In this document: positions 51,205 to 51,322 of the stretch, piece after piece | Numbering within the stretch: position 1 is the stretch's first letter | Layout of the letters: every line of letters starts with the position of its first letter | From: an uncultured Acetobacteraceae bacterium | GTDB taxonomy: Bacteria > Pseudomonadota > Alphaproteobacteria > Acetobacterales > Acetobacteraceae | DNA length: 51,322 bases | Assembly: GCA_903924985.1 (NCBI GenBank) | Contig: CAIYDT010000149.1 | Location: forward strand, 1 to 51,322 | Reading direction: 5' to 3' | Program-made: the position numbers and the translations under genes | Notes under the pieces: generated by a model | What the model was told of the DNA's origin: nothing | The model's input: the letters and a program-made list of their open reading frames with translations, nothing else | Database searches by the model: none

Positions 51205-51322
51205 CTAACCACTGACACACGCCCAGAGCCTCATTCCGATTGAGCGTATGCGTCCTGGGTCGTTGACCAGAAACTCCCATGCCTTCCGGCAGGCCTCGAC
51301 GATCTCTTCATAGCTATCCCAG
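51205..51322 (-). mobile_element. IS630-type transposase, C-terminal end (partial)
   Basis: The minus strand, entering from the right edge, reads WDSYEEIVEACRKAWEFLVN then DPGRIRSIGMRLWACVSG and a stop at 51205-51207. This matches the C-terminus of IS630-family transposases (YE.IVDAC..AWN.L..DP.RI.SI..R.WA). The catalytic domain, if present, is outside the window. ATACCAACCGCC just downstream (about 51193-51204) resembles the ends of the repeat at 3909. Between 51090 and 51204 I see no other feature. Confidence 0.65.

Overview
The window is a GC-rich chromosomal segment (coding DNA roughly 65% GC, strong third-position G/C bias). It looks like an alphaproteobacterium, most likely of the Acetobacteraceae or a near relative in Rhodospirillales. 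This rests on gene content and protein style (MlaA/MlaC pair, metK-trmB, uvrD-prmA, alphaproteobacterial-type tad/cpa pilus cluster, DUF1127) and is an inference, not a database result. I saw no rRNA, tRNA, CRISPR array or intact prophage or IS element.

Layout. 1-3909: an Amt ammonium channel and the FtsK DNA translocase, both +. 3909-6146: a 173-bp palindromic repeat, a relic of an IS1380-type transposase, a secreted autotransporter (-) and a short related palindrome. 6155-8400: trmB and metK (-) with a hairpin-rich leader. 8400-11032: a repeat- and decay-rich stretch holding a G-quadruplex-prone tract, an orphan peptide/solute-binding protein, and a wrecked PIN toxin/RHH antitoxin pair carrying an IS5-type fragment. 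11062-12696: a cobalt-type nitrile hydratase operon (alpha, beta, accessory protein). 12871-17045: class II aldolase, GNAT, mlaC-mlaA (-) and metF. 17066-17228: a 26-codon small ORF between two strong hairpins. 17357-20804: uvrD, prmA and a DUF1127 protein. 20978-24782: aminopeptidase P, an MBL-fold hydrolase and a class III CoA-transferase in a tight + strand run. 24783-25921: an 1.1-kb gene-free region with a long palindrome and an AT-rich island. 25922-34663: a complete-looking core of a Flp/Tad type IVb pilus operon (flp, cpaA, cpaB, cpaC, small lipoprotein, cpaE, cpaF, tadB, tadC, tadD), most genes overlapping by 1-4 nt. 34741-39144: NIPSNAP, LigB-type dioxygenase, cold-shock protein, luciferase-like oxidoreductase and M20 peptidase. 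39141-41120: a FetA/FetB-like ABC exporter pair split by a second decayed PIN toxin/antitoxin module. 41177-45974: an unknown beta-rich protein, CBS-BON protein, GlpD, a NUDT19-like NUDIX hydrolase and a second luciferase-like oxidoreductase. 46012-48487: FKBP isomerase, alpha/beta hydrolase and beta-hydroxyacid dehydrogenase (-). 48647-51089: two tandem WcbI-like genes followed by an acyl carrier protein, probably the start of a longer surface-glycan or acyl-transfer cluster. 51205-51322: the 3' end of an IS630-type transposase running off the window.

The most unusual things are: an Amt channel whose first pore histidine is glutamate; two PIN toxins that both lost the strand with the first catalytic aspartate; the tandem WcbI paralogs (one lacking the NCQ motif) with an ACP; the SD-preceded 26-aa hydrophobic/basic peptide gene; a possible H-type pseudoknot just ahead of metF; and a glpD gene that seems to lack any ATG/GTG/TTG start.
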